21,867 nucleotides of DNA. Source: MGNI01 sp964353875 (lineage in GTDB: Bacteria > Chloroflexota > Anaerolineae > Anaerolineales > E44-bin32). The notes beneath the pieces are model-generated. The model searched no databases. It was not told where the DNA came from and saw nothing but the letters and a program-made list of their open reading frames with translations. The position numbers and the translations under genes are program-made. The stretch's first letter is position 1. Every line of letters starts with the position of its first letter. Below are positions 21,259 through 21,867 of this stretch, one piece after another. The stretch covers positions 1-21,867 of the forward strand of contig CAYGXU010000049.1 of NCBI GenBank assembly GCA_964353875.1. The letters run 5' to 3'.

Positions 21259-21867
21259 ATGAGATGCTTACGCCCTATTCGATTGGTCTTCTTCGGCCTG
21301 CTCGGCCTGTTCCTGCTTTTAGGCCAACAGTTGGTTTCAGCGCAGGTCGAAGGCCGACTTCGCCTCTCAAAGCCTCTCATTGATCAATTCCCTCTCATTT
21401 CTATTTATCTCTCATTAACGGATAGCGATGGTAGGCATATCCCCGAACTAACAGGCGAGAACTTCATCCCAATCGAAGATGGTATTTCGCTGAAAACAGA
21501 TGAAGTCAAGGAAATGGTTGTTGGGTCACGCCAAATTTTCATTCTCAATACGGCGCGTGGTTTTCGCGGTCGTGATTCGCTCGGATTTACACGCTTCGAT
21601 TATATTCGTGAAGCGCTTCTCAATTGGTGGGGTCGGAGTGAAACATCAAAGATTGGGCTTGATGACCTGATCTTACTCTCCGTTGATGGTCCATTGGTTC
21701 TCCATAGCCAACTTGCTGCAGAACTCTCCTCCGCGATCGTTGCATATGAACCCGCTTTCAATGAAGAAACAGCAAGCTATGAAATTTTGCTCGATGCGTT
21801 TAGATATCTTGCTGAACCAGCGCCACATATGGGCATGACGACTACCATCATCTTCATCACGCCTTTC
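21259..21867 (+). CDS. Secreted VWA-like domain protein (3' end outside the window)
   Basis: The first 203 codons are open and run off the window. A signal peptide is clear: 'MRCLRPIRLVFFGLLGLFLL' and a likely cleavage after 'QQLVSA' at about residue 28. A beta-rich segment follows ('PLISIYLSLTDSDGRHIPELTGENFIPIEDG', about 45-75). From about residue 90 a von Willebrand factor A-like fold begins with 'RQIFILNTARGF'. It continues with a helix ('FDYIREALLNWW'), 'DDLILLSVDGPLVLHSQ' and 'TTTIIFITPF', which match the alternating strands of VWA domains. The usual metal-binding DxSxS is replaced by 'NTARG', so metal-dependent adhesion is doubtful. Proteins of this layout bind partners outside the cell. 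The rest of the architecture cannot be seen. Confidence 0.75.
   Translation, partial: MRCLRPIRLVFFGLLGLFLLLGQQLVSAQVEGRLRLSKPLIDQFPLISIYLSLTDSDGRHIPELTGENFIPIEDGISLKTDEVKEMVVGSRQIFILNTARGFRGRDSLGFTRFDYIREALLNWWGRSETSKIGLDDLILLSVDGPLVLHSQLAAELSSAIVAYEPAFNEETASYEILLDAFRYLAEPAPHMGMTTTIIFITPF

Noticed and set aside
1..21867. CRISPR arrays, insertion sequences, prophage or toxin-antitoxin pairs
   Set aside because: No spaced direct repeats, transposase or integrase motifs, or paired small genes were found on either strand.

Overview
The window looks like chromosomal DNA of an anaerobic or facultative member of the Chloroflexota, most likely class Anaerolineae. This is inferred from family content, not from a marker gene. 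The clues are a LysM plus lamin-tail protein with a Pro/Thr linker, a DUF6869-like protein, a membrane protein with an 'SSMAYGYSDYHRL'-type ectodomain, a 110-aa conserved hypothetical ending in 'DDLGLPLF', moderate GC, and long intergenic gaps. Transcription units are short and mostly single-gene, on both strands. There is no phage, transposase or CRISPR array.

Layout. 1-2.5 kb: a membrane-anchored LysM/LTD protein (-) diverges from a YacP-like NYN nuclease (+). They are followed by about 1 kb without a large gene, which holds a strong candidate for an independent small RNA (2330-2478) with its own -10 box, stacked hairpins and an intrinsic terminator. 2.8-4.8 kb: a degenerate PP2C-like protein (-) and an Hsp20 chaperone (+) with a clear terminator. 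5.2-9.6 kb: a 565-aa acyl-CoA dehydrogenase homologue (-) and an unrecognised 673-aa protein with a long acidic linker and two membrane segments (+). 9.6-13.1 kb: tRNA-CAU (-), a membrane-anchored endonuclease/exonuclease/phosphatase-family protein (+) and a polytopic membrane protein (+). 13.2-14.7 kb: tRNA-Gly(UCC) and tRNA-Pro(UGG), both on the minus strand with good -35/-10 promoters, a small conserved hypothetical (-) and a SAM methyltransferase (+). 14.7-15.6 kb: a hairpin-rich region with only tiny ORFs. 15.6-19.3 kb: a DUF6869-like protein (-), LexA (-) with an SOS box inside its own promoter, and an xpt-guaA purine salvage/GMP operon (+). 19.5-21.9 kb: a polytopic membrane protein (+), a previously unlisted 57-aa single-span membrane protein (-) ending in a structured 3' region and terminator, and the start of a secreted VWA-like protein (+) that runs off the window.

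How the parts relate. xpt and guaA form the only clear operon: XMP made by salvage of xanthine is the substrate of GMP synthetase. LexA sits divergently beside it but is controlled by its own box. Three genes (LysM/LTD, NYN and VWA) have a -10-like hexamer 6-7 nt before the chosen start codon and no Shine-Dalgarno sequence, suggesting leaderless mRNAs. Hsp20, the acyl-CoA dehydrogenase, lexA and xpt have ordinary ribosome binding sites. The most novel item is the candidate sRNA with two hairpin loops reading TCCCCCT, which could pair with purine-rich ribosome binding sites. A similar C-rich loop caps the terminator of the 57-aa gene.
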